Positions 36,087-45,575 of a DNA stretch of 64,000 nt are shown piece by piece (positions within the stretch are counted from its first letter, which is position 1; each line of letters opens with the position of its first letter). Position numbers and translations under genes: made by a program. The notes under the pieces are model-generated. The model was not told the origin of the DNA, searched no databases, and worked only from the letters and a program-made list of their open reading frames with translations. Source of the stretch: Pseudomonas fluorescens (lineage in GTDB: Bacteria; Pseudomonadota; Gammaproteobacteria; Pseudomonadales; Pseudomonadaceae); contig NZ_CABVIR010000003.1 in the NCBI RefSeq assembly GCF_902498065.1, positions 62,001 to 126,000 on the forward strand, read 5' to 3'.

Positions 36087-37757
36087 GTGAAACAGAACTC
36101 CCTGAATGGATGGTTCAAGAGCGGCGCCCCCGGCGTCTGGATCAGCGGTGGCGCGGTGTCCATCGCGGTCATCATGACCATTGGCCTGCTTGCGGTGATT
36201 GCCGTGCGCGGACTGGGTCACTTCTGGCCGGCGGACCTGATCCACGCCAGCTACGACGTGCCGGGCCAGGCCAATCACCTGGTCATCGGTGAAGTGGTGC
36301 AGAAGGAAGAAGTGCCGCGCGAGCGCCTGAAAAGCGCTGGCCTGCCGGTTCCCGATCAGGGCCCGGAGTTCATGACTCGCGAGCTGATCAAGGTCGGCAA
36401 CCGTGACTTGAACGGCAACGACTTCACCTGGATCGTCGGCGAGTGGCTGACCAATCAGAAAACCCCGCCTGAGCTGATGGCCATCGAGCGTCGCGAGTGG
36501 GGCAATTTCTACGGCTACCTGGTCAACGTCAAACAGGACGGCAAGATCATCGCCGAAGGCGAAGCGGCGTGGCCTGAGTTGCAGGCGCGAGTGGATCGCG
36601 TGAACAAGCTCGCGGCCCAGCTCAAGAGTCTGGAAAAAGTCGACATCGGTGCGATCAACGCAGGCCTCGAACGCATCCGTCTGCACGGTCGCAAACTGGA
36701 ACTGGCGGGCAAGCTCGATGCGACTGCGCAAGCGGACATGGAGTCTGAGCGCGCCGAGCTGAACGCACGTTATCAGGACATTGAAGCGCGCCTGAACGAC
36801 CTGCACGCCCAGTTCAACCGCGACAGCCTGACGGCCCGCGACGCCAACGGCAAAGAGATTGAAATCGGCATCGGCAAAGTGGTTCACGCCTATCAGCCGA
36901 ACGCCATGGGCACGATGACCAAGATCGGTTTCTACTTCAGCAAGGTCTGGGAATTCCTCAGCGACGACCCGCGTGAAGCGAACACCGAAGGCGGGATCTT
37001 CCCGGCGATTTTCGGCACCGTGATGATGACCCTGATCATGGCGATGATCGTGACGCCGTTTGGTGTGCTGGCAGCGGTGTACCTGCGCGAATACGCCAAG
37101 CAGAACGCACTGACGCGGATTATCCGCATCGCCGTGAACAACCTGGCGGGCGTTCCGGCCATCGTTTACGGCGTGTTCGGTCTGGGCTTCTTCGTTTACG
37201 TGCTGGGCGGCTCGGTCGACCGGTTGTTCTTCCCTGAAGCGCTGCCGGCTCCGACTTTCGGTACGCCGGGCCTGCTCTGGGCTTCGTTGACCCTGGCGCT
37301 GCTGGCGGTGCCGGTGGTGATCGTGGCCACCGAAGAAGGCCTGGCGCGGATTCCTCGTACCGTGCGTGAAGGCTCGTTGGCCCTCGGTGCGACCAAGGCT
37401 GAAACCTTGTGGAAGATCGTGCTGCCGATGGCCAGCCCGGCGATGATGACCGGCATGATCCTCGCCGTGGCTCGCGCCGCCGGTGAAGTGGCGCCGCTGA
37501 TGCTGGTAGGTGTGGTGAAACTGGCACCGTCGCTGCCGCTGGATGGCAACTACCCGTACCTTCACCTTGACCAGAAGATCATGCACCTGGGCTTCCATAT
37601 TTATGACGTCGGCTTCCAGAGCCCGAACGTCGAAGCCGCACGGCCGCTGGTGTACGCCACCGCGCTGCTGCTGGTACTGGTGATCGCGACATTGAACCTG
37701 TCGGCCGTTTATATCCGGAACCATCTGCGCGAGAAATACAAAGCACTCGACAGCTAA
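36087..37757 (+). CDS. pstA: Phosphate ABC transporter permease PstA (long form)
   Basis: 556 residues with a GTG start and AAGGTAGAAG upstream. One membrane helix near the N-terminus (GGAVSIAVIMTIGLLAVIAVRGLGHF) precedes a periplasmic insert with an alpha-helical, coiled-coil-like segment (residues 165-240: VDRVNKLAAQLKSLEKV, ARYQDIEARLNDLHAQF). The permease core begins near 310 (IFGTVMMTLIMAMIVTPFGVLAAVYLREYA). It carries the EAA loop LGATKAETLWKIVLPMASPAMMTGMILAVARAAGEVAPL. It partners PstC; both subunits have matching large external domains. Confidence 0.95.
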   Translation: MKQNSLNGWFKSGAPGVWISGGAVSIAVIMTIGLLAVIAVRGLGHFWPADLIHASYDVPGQANHLVIGEVVQKEEVPRERLKSAGLPVPDQGPEFMTRELIKVGNRDLNGNDFTWIVGEWLTNQKTPPELMAIERREWGNFYGYLVNVKQDGKIIAEGEAAWPELQARVDRVNKLAAQLKSLEKVDIGAINAGLERIRLHGRKLELAGKLDATAQADMESERAELNARYQDIEARLNDLHAQFNRDSLTARDANGKEIEIGIGKVVHAYQPNAMGTMTKIGFYFSKVWEFLSDDPREANTEGGIFPAIFGTVMMTLIMAMIVTPFGVLAAVYLREYAKQNALTRIIRIAVNNLAGVPAIVYGVFGLGFFVYVLGGSVDRLFFPEALPAPTFGTPGLLWASLTLALLAVPVVIVATEEGLARIPRTVREGSLALGATKAETLWKIVLPMASPAMMTGMILAVARAAGEVAPLMLVGVVKLAPSLPLDGNYPYLHLDQKIMHLGFHIYDVGFQSPNVEAARPLVYATALLLVLVIATLNLSAVYIRNHLREKYKALDS

Positions 37758-37765
37758 TACAAGTC

Positions 37766-37856
37766 CTGTGGGAGCTGGCTTGCCAGCGATGGCATCACCG
37801 CGGTGTTATTGAAACACCGCATCGCCTGCATCGCTGGCAAGCCAGCTCCCACAGGG
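37766..37856. repeat. REPIN (paired REP hairpin)
   Basis: CCTGTGGGAGCTGGCTTGCC and its inverse ending AGCTCCCACAGG lie between pstA and pstB, inside the operon. Confidence 0.9.
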
Positions 37857-37939
37857 ACCGCGACAGACACAGAATTTGAGTAACCCGCTGGCTCCGCCGC
37901 GGATCAACGAACCGAATTTGTCAGCACAGGGAGCCTCCC

Positions 37940-38773
37940 ATGCAGCACGAAGCACATACCCACGGCATCAACATGTCTGCCCTGGGCCGCGACAAACAGA
38001 GCCTGAGCCTGGCGCAGGAAACCGTAGCCATTGAAGTACCGGGCCTGAGCCTGTTCTACGGCGACAAACAAGCGCTGTTCGACGTCAGCATGAACATCCC
38101 GAAACAGCGCGTGACCGCCTTCATCGGCCCGTCCGGCTGCGGTAAGTCCACGCTGCTGCGCACCTTCAACCGCATGAACGATCTGGTGGATGGCTGCCGC
38201 GTAGAAGGCGAAATCAACCTCTACGGCAACAACATCTACCGCAAGGGCGAAGACGTGGCCGAGCTGCGTCGTCGCGTCGGCATGGTGTTCCAGAAGCCGA
38301 ACCCGTTCCCGAAAACCATCTACGAAAACGTGGTTTACGGCCTGCGCATCCAGGGCATCAACAAAAAGCGCATCCTCGACGAAGCGGTCGAGTGGGCGTT
38401 GAAAGGCGCGGCGCTGTGGGACGAAGTCAAAGACCGTCTGCACGAGTCGGCACTCGGCCTGTCCGGTGGTCAGCAACAACGTCTGGTCATCGCGCGCACC
38501 ATCGCCGTGGAACCGGAAGTGCTGCTGCTCGACGAACCGTGCTCGGCACTTGACCCGATCTCCACGCTGAAAGTCGAAGAGCTGATCTACGAACTGAAAT
38601 CGAAATTCACCATCGTCATCGTGACCCACAACATGCAACAGGCCGCGCGGGTTTCCGACTACACGGCGTTCATGTACATGGGCAAACTGGTGGAGTTCGG
38701 TGATACCGATACCCTGTTCACCAATCCGGCGAAGAAGCAGACCGAAGACTACATCACGGGTCGCTACGGCTAG
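37940..38773 (+). CDS. pstB: Phosphate ABC transporter ATPase
   Basis: 277 residues. Walker [11 protein letters not shown]-loop in [16 protein letters not shown], signature LSGGQQQRL, Walker [14 protein letters not shown] and the H-loop histidine in [16 protein letters not shown] are all present. It energises phosphate import with PstCA. An 80-base stretch after a REPIN separates it from pstA; AGGGAGCC precedes the ATG. phoU follows after 71 bases. Confidence 0.97.
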   Translation: MQHEAHTHGINMSALGRDKQSLSLAQETVAIEVPGLSLFYGDKQALFDVSMNIPKQRVTAFIGPSGCGKSTLLRTFNRMNDLVDGCRVEGEINLYGNNIYRKGEDVAELRRRVGMVFQKPNPFPKTIYENVVYGLRIQGINKKRILDEAVEWALKGAALWDEVKDRLHESALGLSGGQQQRLVIARTIAVEPEVLLLDEPCSALDPISTLKVEELIYELKSKFTIVIVTHNMQQAARVSDYTAFMYMGKLVEFGDTDTLFTNPAKKQTEDYITGRYG

Positions 38774-38844
38774 GAAGCTGTTGTTGCTCACTGAACTGAC
38801 GCTGCGGTCCACCGCACTTTACCGGACGCTCCAAGGACGCCAAC

Positions 38845-39606
38845 ATGATTAGTAAAGAAGGCCTTACTCACCACATTTCCGCGCAGTTCAACGCCGAGCT
38901 GGAGGAAGTGCGCAGCCACCTCCTGGCCATGGGCGGGCTGGTGGAAAAGCAGGTCAACGACGCGGTGACCGCGCTGATCGAGGCCGACTCCGGCCTGGCC
39001 CAGCAGGTGCGCGAGATCGACGACCAGATCAACCAGATGGAACGCAACATCGACGAAGAATGCCTGCGCATCCTGGCCCGTCGTCAGCCGGCGGCGTCCG
39101 ACCTGCGTCTGATCATCAGCATTTCCAAGTCGGTGATCGATCTGGAGCGCATCGGCGACGAAGCGACCAAGATTGCCCGCCGCGCCATCCAATTGTGCGA
39201 GGAAGGCGAAGCGCCGCGCGGTTACGTCGAAGTTCGCCACATCGGTGATCAGGTGCGCAACATGGTGCGTGACGCACTGGATGCGTTTGCCCGTTTCGAC
39301 GCGGACCTGGCGTTGTCGGTGGCGCAGTACGACAAGATCATCGACCGCGAATACAAGACCGCCCTGCGTGAACTCGCCACCTACATGATGGAAGACCCGC
39401 GCTCTATCTCGCGGGTCTTGAGCATTATCTGGGTGTTGCGTTCGCTGGAACGGATCGGCGACCACGCGCGCAACATTTCCGAGCTGGTGATTTACCTGGT
39501 GCGCGGCACCGACGTGCGGCACCTGGGCCTCAAGCGCATGAAGGAAGAAGTTGAAGGCACAAGTGGTGAAACCGCTAATGTTCCGGGCAAAGTTGACGAT
39601 AAGTAA
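38845..39606 (+). CDS. phoU: Phosphate signalling complex protein PhoU
   Basis: A 253-residue cytoplasmic protein of two three-helix bundles. MISKEGLTHHISAQFNAELEEVRSHLLAMGGLVEKQV is the N-terminus. The repeated metal-binding signatures are IDLERIGDEATKIARRA and RSLERIGDHARNISELVIYL, with the E-x-x-x-D pattern in each. It couples the Pst transporter to PhoR so that signalling is off when phosphate is plentiful. It is last in the pst operon; a strong terminator follows. Confidence 0.97.
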   Translation: MISKEGLTHHISAQFNAELEEVRSHLLAMGGLVEKQVNDAVTALIEADSGLAQQVREIDDQINQMERNIDEECLRILARRQPAASDLRLIISISKSVIDLERIGDEATKIARRAIQLCEEGEAPRGYVEVRHIGDQVRNMVRDALDAFARFDADLALSVAQYDKIIDREYKTALRELATYMMEDPRSISRVLSIIWVLRSLERIGDHARNISELVIYLVRGTDVRHLGLKRMKEEVEGTSGETANVPGKVDDK

Positions 39607-39623
39607 TATTGCCCAAGTAAAGC

Positions 39624-39650
39624 GCCCGGCCTTTAGGCCGGGCGTTTTTG
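39624..39650 (+). terminator. Rho-independent terminator of the pst-phoU operon
   Basis: CGCCCGGCC-TTTA-GGCCGGGCG followed by five T, 18 bases after the phoU stop. Confidence 0.92.
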
Positions 39651-39773
39651 TTTGCGGGTTACGAATTTGAATGCAGCACCCGCGAACGAAAAGTCCCGGC
39701 GTGACTGAAGGTTTTTGGCAATGTGCCATCAGCAAAGCGGTATGCTTGCCGGGATTTTTTAAAGGGGTGATGG

Positions 39774-40682
39774 ATGAGTAAGGTCAGTGTGTTGGTCGTG
39801 GACGATGCGTCGTTCATTCGTGACCTGGTGAAGAAGTGCCTGCGCAACTACTTCCCCGGGATCCGCATTGAAGACGCGGTCAACGGTAAGAAGGCTCAGG
39901 CCATTCTCGCTCGGGAAGCGTTCGATCTGGTCCTGTGCGACTGGGAAATGCCGGAAATGTCCGGTCTGGAACTGCTGACCTGGTGCCGCGAGCAGGACAA
40001 TCTCAAGACCATGCCCTTTGTCATGGTGACCAGCCGTGGCGACAAAGAGAACGTCGTCCAGGCGATCCAGGCCGGTGTATCCGGCTACGTCAGCAAGCCG
40101 TTCACCAACGAGCAACTGCTGACCAAGGTCAAACAGGCGCTGAACAAGGTGGGCAAGCTCGACACGTTGATGAACAGCGCACCGACCAAAATGAACTCGG
40201 CATTCGGCAATGATTCGTTGAGCGCATTGACCGGCGGCAAGGCGGAAGTGGTCGCGGCGGCACCCGCCCCGGTTGCTGCGCCATCGCGAGGCCTGCTCAA
40301 CAATCCGCCCGTCAAGGCTCCGGTTGCCGCCGCTGCAGCCTCCGGCGGTCGTGGGCAAGGCCAACTGCGCCTGCCGAACGGCATTCAGCCATGCGTGATC
40401 AAGGCCTTGAGCCTCAAGGAAGCGCTGCTGGTCGTGAAACGCACCGATGCGCTGCCGCAAGTGCTCGACAGCGCCGTGCTCGACATGGAACAGGGTGACA
40501 ACGCTGAAGTCGCCCGCCTGAACGGTTACCTGCACGCCATCGTCGCCCACGAGCAGAAGCCCGACAGCGATTGGCTGCAACTGACGTTCCGCTTTGTCGA
40601 TCAGGACGCGCAAAAGCTCGATTACATCTCCCGTTTGATAGCACGTGGTACGGCGCAGAAGCATTTCGTTCCGGGCGCGTGA
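39774..40682 (+). CDS. Response regulator with C-terminal PilZ-like domain
   Basis: 302 residues. The N-terminal receiver domain (VSVLVVDDASFIRDLVKKCL) has acidic pocket Asp-Asp, phospho-acceptor Asp in LVLCDWEMPEMSG, conserved Thr/Ser in MVTSRGD and Lys in YVSKPF. An alanine/proline-rich linker (about residues 140-200) leads to a C-terminal domain ending DYISRLIARGTAQKHFVPGA, which looks PilZ-like in its last helix but lacks a convincing RxxxR c-di-GMP motif. No cognate kinase is adjacent. Start ATG has AAAGGGG upstream. Its output is unknown. Confidence 0.8.
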   Translation: MSKVSVLVVDDASFIRDLVKKCLRNYFPGIRIEDAVNGKKAQAILAREAFDLVLCDWEMPEMSGLELLTWCREQDNLKTMPFVMVTSRGDKENVVQAIQAGVSGYVSKPFTNEQLLTKVKQALNKVGKLDTLMNSAPTKMNSAFGNDSLSALTGGKAEVVAAAPAPVAAPSRGLLNNPPVKAPVAAAAASGGRGQGQLRLPNGIQPCVIKALSLKEALLVVKRTDALPQVLDSAVLDMEQGDNAEVARLNGYLHAIVAHEQKPDSDWLQLTFRFVDQDAQKLDYISRLIARGTAQKHFVPGA

Positions 40683-40702
40683 TCTTCGTCGCCTGACAAT
40701 CC

Positions 40703-40771
40703 GCCATCGCTAACAGGCTGGCTCCCACATTGGAATGCATTCCCCTGTGGGAGCCAGCCTGCTAGCGATGG
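40703..40771. repeat. REPIN (paired REP hairpin)
   Basis: CCATCGCTAACAGGCTGGC with GCTCCCAC faces GTGGGAGCCAGCCTGCTAGC with GATGG. Confidence 0.88.
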
Positions 40772-40888
40772 GGCCATCACATACACCGCACATCTGCGCA
40801 ACTGCCCATTTTGAAACATCTGCCGACTACCCGGGTCCATTGCAGCTGCTAGGCTCTTTCCCAGGCCTTACTCGACAGAATCCTGCCC

Positions 40889-41785
40889 ATGCTCGCGCGC
40901 CTGCTGTTTTTCTGTGGTCTGTTCATGGCGTCCACCGCGGCCATGGCGATGACCATCTACAAATCCACCGATGCCAATGGCGTGGTCTCCTACAGCGACC
41001 GCCCCACGAAGGGCTCCCAGGTGTTCACGTTTCGTGATCGCATGGTCGAGCACCTTGAGCGTCAGGTGTACCTCGTCATCACGAAGAAGAAGGGCGTGGA
41101 CAGCGTGTACGTGCGCAATGACCTGTATGCGCCGGTAGAGATCGAGTTGAGTTTCGCCGGGCTGCAGAACGTCAGCGGTGCGCCGAGCCGGCCGATTCGC
41201 CGGGTCATGCCGGCGCGCAGCAGCATTCGTCTGGCGCTGCTCACGGCCACGAAAGCGGAGATGCCGCTGGCGTATACCCCCAAATTCGAATACTCCCTGG
41301 GAGACCCCTCAGGGGCTGCCATGGCCTATCGATACCCGTTCCCCTGGCGTGGCGGACCGTTTCGGCTCAGTCAGGGTGCCAATGGCCAATACAGCCACTT
41401 TGGCCCAAGGAATCGCTACGCCATGGACATCGCCATGCCCGTAGGCACGCCGATCGTCGCGGCGCGAGGCGGGGTGGTGGTGAAAACCGAGAATGCCCAG
41501 ACCGGACGCGGCAACGATCCATCAGGCAATTTCGTGCGCGTGCTGCACGATGACGGGACGATGGGCGTTTACCTGCACCTCAAGCAAGGGTCAGTGAGCG
41601 TTCGCGAAGGGCAACGGGTGTCGGTGGGGAGTCCACTGGCCTTGTCGGGCAATACCGGCAACAGCAGCGGGCCGCACCTGCATTTCGTGGTGCAGCGCAA
41701 TACAGGATTGGGGCTGGTGTCGATTCCGTATCAGTTCAATCAACCGGTAGGGCCGTTGCCCAACTTTGCGTTGGGCAAGCAATAA
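40889..41785 (+). CDS. M23 family metallopeptidase with DUF4124-type N-terminus
   Basis: 298 residues with a signal peptide (MLARLLFFCGLFMASTAAMA). A DUF4124-like segment (IYKSTDANGVVSYSDRPTKGSQ) follows, then a beta-rich middle part. The LytM/M23 domain is at about 165-285: SHFGPRNRYAMDIAMPVGTPIVAARGG with the zinc-binding His and Asp, and GPHLHFVVQ with HLH. It is probably a periplasmic peptidoglycan endopeptidase or an amidase activator; all metal ligands appear present, so an active enzyme is likely. It stands as its own unit between REP pairs. Confidence 0.9.
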   Translation: MLARLLFFCGLFMASTAAMAMTIYKSTDANGVVSYSDRPTKGSQVFTFRDRMVEHLERQVYLVITKKKGVDSVYVRNDLYAPVEIELSFAGLQNVSGAPSRPIRRVMPARSSIRLALLTATKAEMPLAYTPKFEYSLGDPSGAAMAYRYPFPWRGGPFRLSQGANGQYSHFGPRNRYAMDIAMPVGTPIVAARGGVVVKTENAQTGRGNDPSGNFVRVLHDDGTMGVYLHLKQGSVSVREGQRVSVGSPLALSGNTGNSSGPHLHFVVQRNTGLGLVSIPYQFNQPVGPLPNFALGKQ

Positions 41786-41803
41786 TGGGCTGCCTGACCT
41801 GAT

Positions 41804-41873
41804 GCCATCGCGGGCAAGCCCGCTCCCACAGGTCCTGCGCTAGTCCTTGTGGGAGCGTGCTTGCCCGCGATGG
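41804..41873. repeat. REPIN (paired REP hairpin)
   Basis: GCCATCGCGGGCAAGCCCGC with TCCCACA faces TGTGGGAGCGTGCTTGCCCGC with GATGGG, between convergent genes. Confidence 0.88.
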
Positions 41874-41900
41874 GATCGACAGGGTTCCGGGTCTGCCTGT

Positions 41901-43241
41901 TTAATCCAGCATCAACACCTTGGCCAGAATGATCTTCGGCCCTTTCATTTTCTTGATGATGATCCGCAAACCTTCGACTTCCAGCACTTCTTCCTCTTCC
42001 GGCACCCGTTTCAGGGATTCATAAACCAGCCCGGCGAGGGTTTCGGCTTCGATGTGATCCAGATCGATGCCCAGCAGGCGTTCGACCTTGAACAGTGGTG
42101 TATCGCCGCGAACCAGCAGCTTGCCCGGTTGGTACGCGAGGATCCCGCGTTCAGCCTTGCGGTGTTCGTCCTGAATGTCGCCGACCAACACTTCCAGCAC
42201 GTCTTCCATGGTCAGGTAGCCGATGATGTTGCCGTCGGCCTCTTCGACCAGTGCGAAGTGCGAACCGCCCTTGCGGAACTGCTCCAGCAACTGCGACAGC
42301 GGCATATGGCGCGACACGCGCTCCAGCGGACGGGTCAGCTCTGCCAGGTTGAACGACTCGGGAATGTGGTCCAGCGCTGCCAGTTCCAGCAACAGGTCCT
42401 TGATATGCAGCAGGCCGACGAACTCCTGGCGATCGCTGTCGTACACCGGATAACGGCTGAACTTGTGGCGACGGAACATCGCCAGGATTTCCTTGAGCGG
42501 CGCGTTGAACTCCAGCGTCACCAAGTCTTCGCGGGAGTTGGCCCAGTCGACCACTTCCAGCTCGCCCATTTCCACGGCGGAGGCGAGTACGCGCATGCCT
42601 TGGTCGCTTGGGTCCTGGCCACGGCTGGAGTGCAAAATCAGTTTCAGTTCTTCACGGCTGTAATGGTGCTCGTGGTGGGGGCCGGGTTCACCCTGGCCAG
42701 CGATCCGCAGAATCGTGTTGGCGCTGGCGTTGAGCAGGTAAATCGCCGGGTACATCGCCCAGTAGAACAGGTACAGCGGCACGGCGGTCCACAGCGACAG
42801 CAGCTCGGGTTTGCGGATGGCCCAGGATTTCGGGGCCAGTTCGCCGACCACAATGTGCAGGTACGAGATCACAAAGAACGCGGCGAAGAACGATACGCCT
42901 TTGACCACTTCAGGCGACTGCACGCCGACGGCTTCCAGCAGCGGTTCGAGAATGTGCGCGAACGCCGGTTCACCAACCCAGCCAAGACCAAGGGAGGCGA
43001 GGGTGATACCCAATTGGCACGCCGACAGGTAGGCATCGAGCTGACTGTGAACGGTGCGCAGGATATGCCCGCGCCAGCCGTTTTTCTCAGCGATGGCCTC
43101 GACCCGGGTCGAGCGCAGTTTGACCATGGCAAATTCCGCCGCAACGAAAAAGCCGTTGAGCAAAACCAGGATCAGAGCAAAAAGAATCATGCCGAAGTCG
43201 GCGAAGAGTGTCGCGAGGGTCAAGCCAGGGGAAGGGTCCAT
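41901..43241 (-). CDS. Hemolysin-family membrane protein with CNNM, CBS and CorC_HlyC domains
   Basis: 446 residues. An N-terminal DUF21/CNNM membrane domain (GMILFALILVLLNGFFVAAEFAMVKLRSTRVEAI, CQLGITLASLGLGWVGEPAF) is followed by paired CBS domains (about 215-340: VPVYDSDRQEFVGLLHIKDLL-like and FALVEEADGNIIGYLTMEDVLEVLVGDI). The C-terminal transporter-associated CorC_HlyC domain ends TLAGLVYESLKRVPEEEEVLEVEGLRIIIKKM. Relatives take part in magnesium/cobalt homeostasis; haemolysis is only a historical label. It lies downstream of phoR but 120 bases away, so it may or may not be co-transcribed. Confidence 0.92.
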   Translation of the reverse strand: MDPSPGLTLATLFADFGMILFALILVLLNGFFVAAEFAMVKLRSTRVEAIAEKNGWRGHILRTVHSQLDAYLSACQLGITLASLGLGWVGEPAFAHILEPLLEAVGVQSPEVVKGVSFFAAFFVISYLHIVVGELAPKSWAIRKPELLSLWTAVPLYLFYWAMYPAIYLLNASANTILRIAGQGEPGPHHEHHYSREELKLILHSSRGQDPSDQGMRVLASAVEMGELEVVDWANSREDLVTLEFNAPLKEILAMFRRHKFSRYPVYDSDRQEFVGLLHIKDLLLELAALDHIPESFNLAELTRPLERVSRHMPLSQLLEQFRKGGSHFALVEEADGNIIGYLTMEDVLEVLVGDIQDEHRKAERGILAYQPGKLLVRGDTPLFKVERLLGIDLDHIEAETLAGLVYESLKRVPEEEEVLEVEGLRIIIKKMKGPKIILAKVLMLD

Positions 43242-43364
43242 GATGGAGTTTTGCGGGTTCCGTGAATTCGAAAAAGGGGTAAATGCGGTGCCTGAAAGGC
43301 AGGCCCAAGTCAGCCAATGTAGCGGCTGACTTGTCGATTGCCTAGTGGCGAGTGCTCGTCGGTA

Positions 43365-44687
43365 TCAATCGGCTGTGCTGATGACCCGGGATTTGGTGAC
43401 CTGGGCCGGCGCGAAATGGCAGGTAAACGTACTGCCATGGCCCGGCACGCTGCTGATTTCCATCCGTGCGCGGTGGCGCAGCAGCACATGCTTGACGATG
43501 GCCAACCCGAGCCCTGTGCCGCCGGTGTTGGAGTTGCGACTGGAGTCGACACGGTAGAAGCGTTCGGTCAGGCGCGGCAGGTGTTTGCTGTCGATGCCGA
43601 TGCCCGAGTCCTGCACGCTCAGGTGTGCGCCTTGCTCGTCACCCCACCAGCGAATGCGGATATTGCCTTCGGCCGGGGTGTATTTCACCGCGTTGAACAC
43701 CAGGTTGGAAAACGCGCTGCGCAATTCGGCTTCGCTGCCCTTGAGCAGAATCGTCGGATCGGCTTCCAGGGTGATGCGCTGATTCTTTTGCCCGGACAGT
43801 TGCTGCGCATCGCCCTTGATCGATTGCAGCAAACCGTCGATGGCCACGGGCTGGTTGTCCGACGGGTAATCGGTGGCTTCCAGTTTGGCCAGCAGCAGCA
43901 AGTCGTTGAGCAACGTCTGCATGCGCCCGCCTTGTTGCTGCATTTGCTGCAAGGCACGGCTCCAGCGCGGATTCACGTCCTCGACGTTGTCGAGCAGGGT
44001 TTCCAGATAGCCGCAGATCACTGTCAGCGGTGTGCGCAATTCGTGGGAGACGTTGGCGATGAAGTCCTTGCGCATCTGTTCCAGCTGATGGATGCGCGTC
44101 ACGTCGCGCACCAGCATCAAGTGTTCGTTGTTGCCATAGCGGGTGATGTACAGCTGAATGCGCAGGCGATCATTGATCGGCGAGGGGATTTCCAGCGGCT
44201 CGGCGTAGCTGTCCTGCTCGAAGTACTCCTTGAAGCGCGGATGGCGCACCAGGTTGGTCACCGGTTGGCCGCTGTCCTGCGGGGTCTTGAGACCGAGCAG
44301 GGTTTCCGCCGCGCGGTTCCACCATTCGAGGTTGCCGTCGGTGTCGAGCATGATCACCGCGTCTTTCAGCGCGGCGGTGGACTCCTGGACCCGGTCGATC
44401 ACCGCTTGCAGGCGTCCGCGCACCCGTTGGTCGCGGCGTTGCAAGTGATAGATGCTGTCGAACACTTCGCCCCACAGGCCATAGCCATCGGGTGGCGCTT
44501 CATCGGGTTTGTGCAGGCGCAGCCACTCGTGCAGACGCAGCAATTGCTTGAGGGTCCAGGCCAGGTAAAGGCCCAGGCCTGCGGCGAGACTCCAGCCGTA
44601 ATAGCCGGTGATCAGACCGATCACCAGGCAGGCGGTGACCAGCAGCAGCATGTGGCGAATCAGGGTGCCATGCCAGTTTTGGTTCAC
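43365..44687 (-). CDS. phoR: Phosphate regulon sensor histidine kinase
   Basis: 440 residues. Two N-terminal membrane helices (LLLVTACLVIGLITGYYGWSLAAGLGLYLAW) with almost no periplasmic loop, as in PhoR. A PAS domain comes next (about 100-190: DAVIMLDTDGNLEWWNRAAETLLG). The H-box is FIANVSHELRTPLTVICGYLE, with N-box FSNLVFNAVKYTPAEG, and G-boxes DSGIGIDSKHLPRLTERFYRVDSSRNSNTGGTGLGLAIVKHVL. It phosphorylates PhoB when phosphate is scarce. GTG start; 45 bases after phoB. Signalling input comes through PstSCAB-PhoU encoded nearby. Confidence 0.96.
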   Translation of the reverse strand: MNQNWHGTLIRHMLLLVTACLVIGLITGYYGWSLAAGLGLYLAWTLKQLLRLHEWLRLHKPDEAPPDGYGLWGEVFDSIYHLQRRDQRVRGRLQAVIDRVQESTAALKDAVIMLDTDGNLEWWNRAAETLLGLKTPQDSGQPVTNLVRHPRFKEYFEQDSYAEPLEIPSPINDRLRIQLYITRYGNNEHLMLVRDVTRIHQLEQMRKDFIANVSHELRTPLTVICGYLETLLDNVEDVNPRWSRALQQMQQQGGRMQTLLNDLLLLAKLEATDYPSDNQPVAIDGLLQSIKGDAQQLSGQKNQRITLEADPTILLKGSEAELRSAFSNLVFNAVKYTPAEGNIRIRWWGDEQGAHLSVQDSGIGIDSKHLPRLTERFYRVDSSRNSNTGGTGLGLAIVKHVLLRHRARMEISSVPGHGSTFTCHFAPAQVTKSRVISTAD

Positions 44688-44732
44688 TTGAACGCGCGTC
44701 CTTGTCAGCTTGTCGGGCGGGAAAGGTCCGGA

Positions 44733-45422
44733 TCAGGCTTTGGTAGAAAAGCGGTAGCCGGTGCCGCGCACGGTTTGTACCAGATTTTCGTAAGCATCGC
44801 CGAGGGCTTTGCGCAGACGACGGATGTGCACATCGACGGTGCGTTCTTCGACATACACGTTGCCGCCCCAGACCTGATCCAGTAACTGACCACGGGTGTA
44901 GGCGCGCTCCTGGTGGGTCATGAAAAACTGCAGCAAGCGGTATTCGGTCGGACCCATCTCGGCAGGCTTGCCGTCGATGGTCACGCGATGGCTGATCGGG
45001 TCCAGCAGCAGGCCGCCGACTTCGATTGGTGCCTCGCCATCGGTCGGGCCGGCACGGCGCAGCACGGCTTTCAGACGCGCGACCAGCTCGCGTGGGGAAA
45101 ACGGTTTGGTGATGTAGTCGTCGGCGCCGACTTCCAGGCCCTGGATCTTGTTGTCCTCTTCGCCCTTGGCGGTGAGCATGATGATCGGGATGTCCCCGGT
45201 CAGCTCATCGCGCTTGAGACGGCGGGCCAACTCGATGCCGGAGGTGCCGGGCAGCATCCAGTCGAGCAGGATCAGGTCCGGCTTGCGGTCGACAATGATG
45301 GCGTGGGCCTGCTGCGAGTTCTCGGCCTCCAGGCAGTCATAGCCGGCCATTTCCAACGCAACGGCGATCATTTCGCGAATGGGCGCTTCGTCGTCGACGA
45401 TCAGAATGCTCCTGCCAACCAT
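44733..45422 (-). CDS. phoB: Phosphate regulon response regulator
   Basis: 229 residues, OmpR/PhoB class. The receiver contains [18 protein letters not shown], phospho-acceptor Asp in [29 protein letters not shown] and [21 protein letters not shown]. The winged-helix domain contains [45 protein letters not shown] and ends [10 protein letters not shown]. It binds Pho boxes such as those before pstS and pstC. A Pho-box-like sequence lies 55-72 bases before its own start, fitting autoregulation. Confidence 0.97.
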   Translation of the reverse strand: MVGRSILIVDDEAPIREMIAVALEMAGYDCLEAENSQQAHAIIVDRKPDLILLDWMLPGTSGIELARRLKRDELTGDIPIIMLTAKGEEDNKIQGLEVGADDYITKPFSPRELVARLKAVLRRAGPTDGEAPIEVGGLLLDPISHRVTIDGKPAEMGPTEYRLLQFFMTHQERAYTRGQLLDQVWGGNVYVEERTVDVHIRRLRKALGDAYENLVQTVRGTGYRFSTKA

Positions 45423-45476
45423 GCCATTAATCCTCTTGTCATTTAACTGTCTTGCGCCGCATTAGATAACGGAATT

Positions 45477-45494
45477 ATTGCAGTCGTGTGACAG
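45477..45494 (-). promoter_or_regulatory. Putative Pho box upstream of phoB
   Basis: Read on the minus strand: CTGTCAC-ACGA-CTGCAAT, 7+4+7 layout. A TATCTAAT-type -10 sequence follows after a short gap. Confidence 0.6.
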
Positions 45495-45575
45495 TATTCT
45501 AGTCGCCCGGCGATTGTCGTGATCCTGAACTAAGCTCTAAGTCCGAATCCTGACAACCACAAAAGGAAGGTTTCC

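Noticed and set aside
34866..37724. A 952-codon open frame antisense to pstC and pstA
   Set aside because: It is a composition shadow: histidine/glutamine/arginine-rich translation, no ribosome-binding site, and both genes on the other strand are certain.
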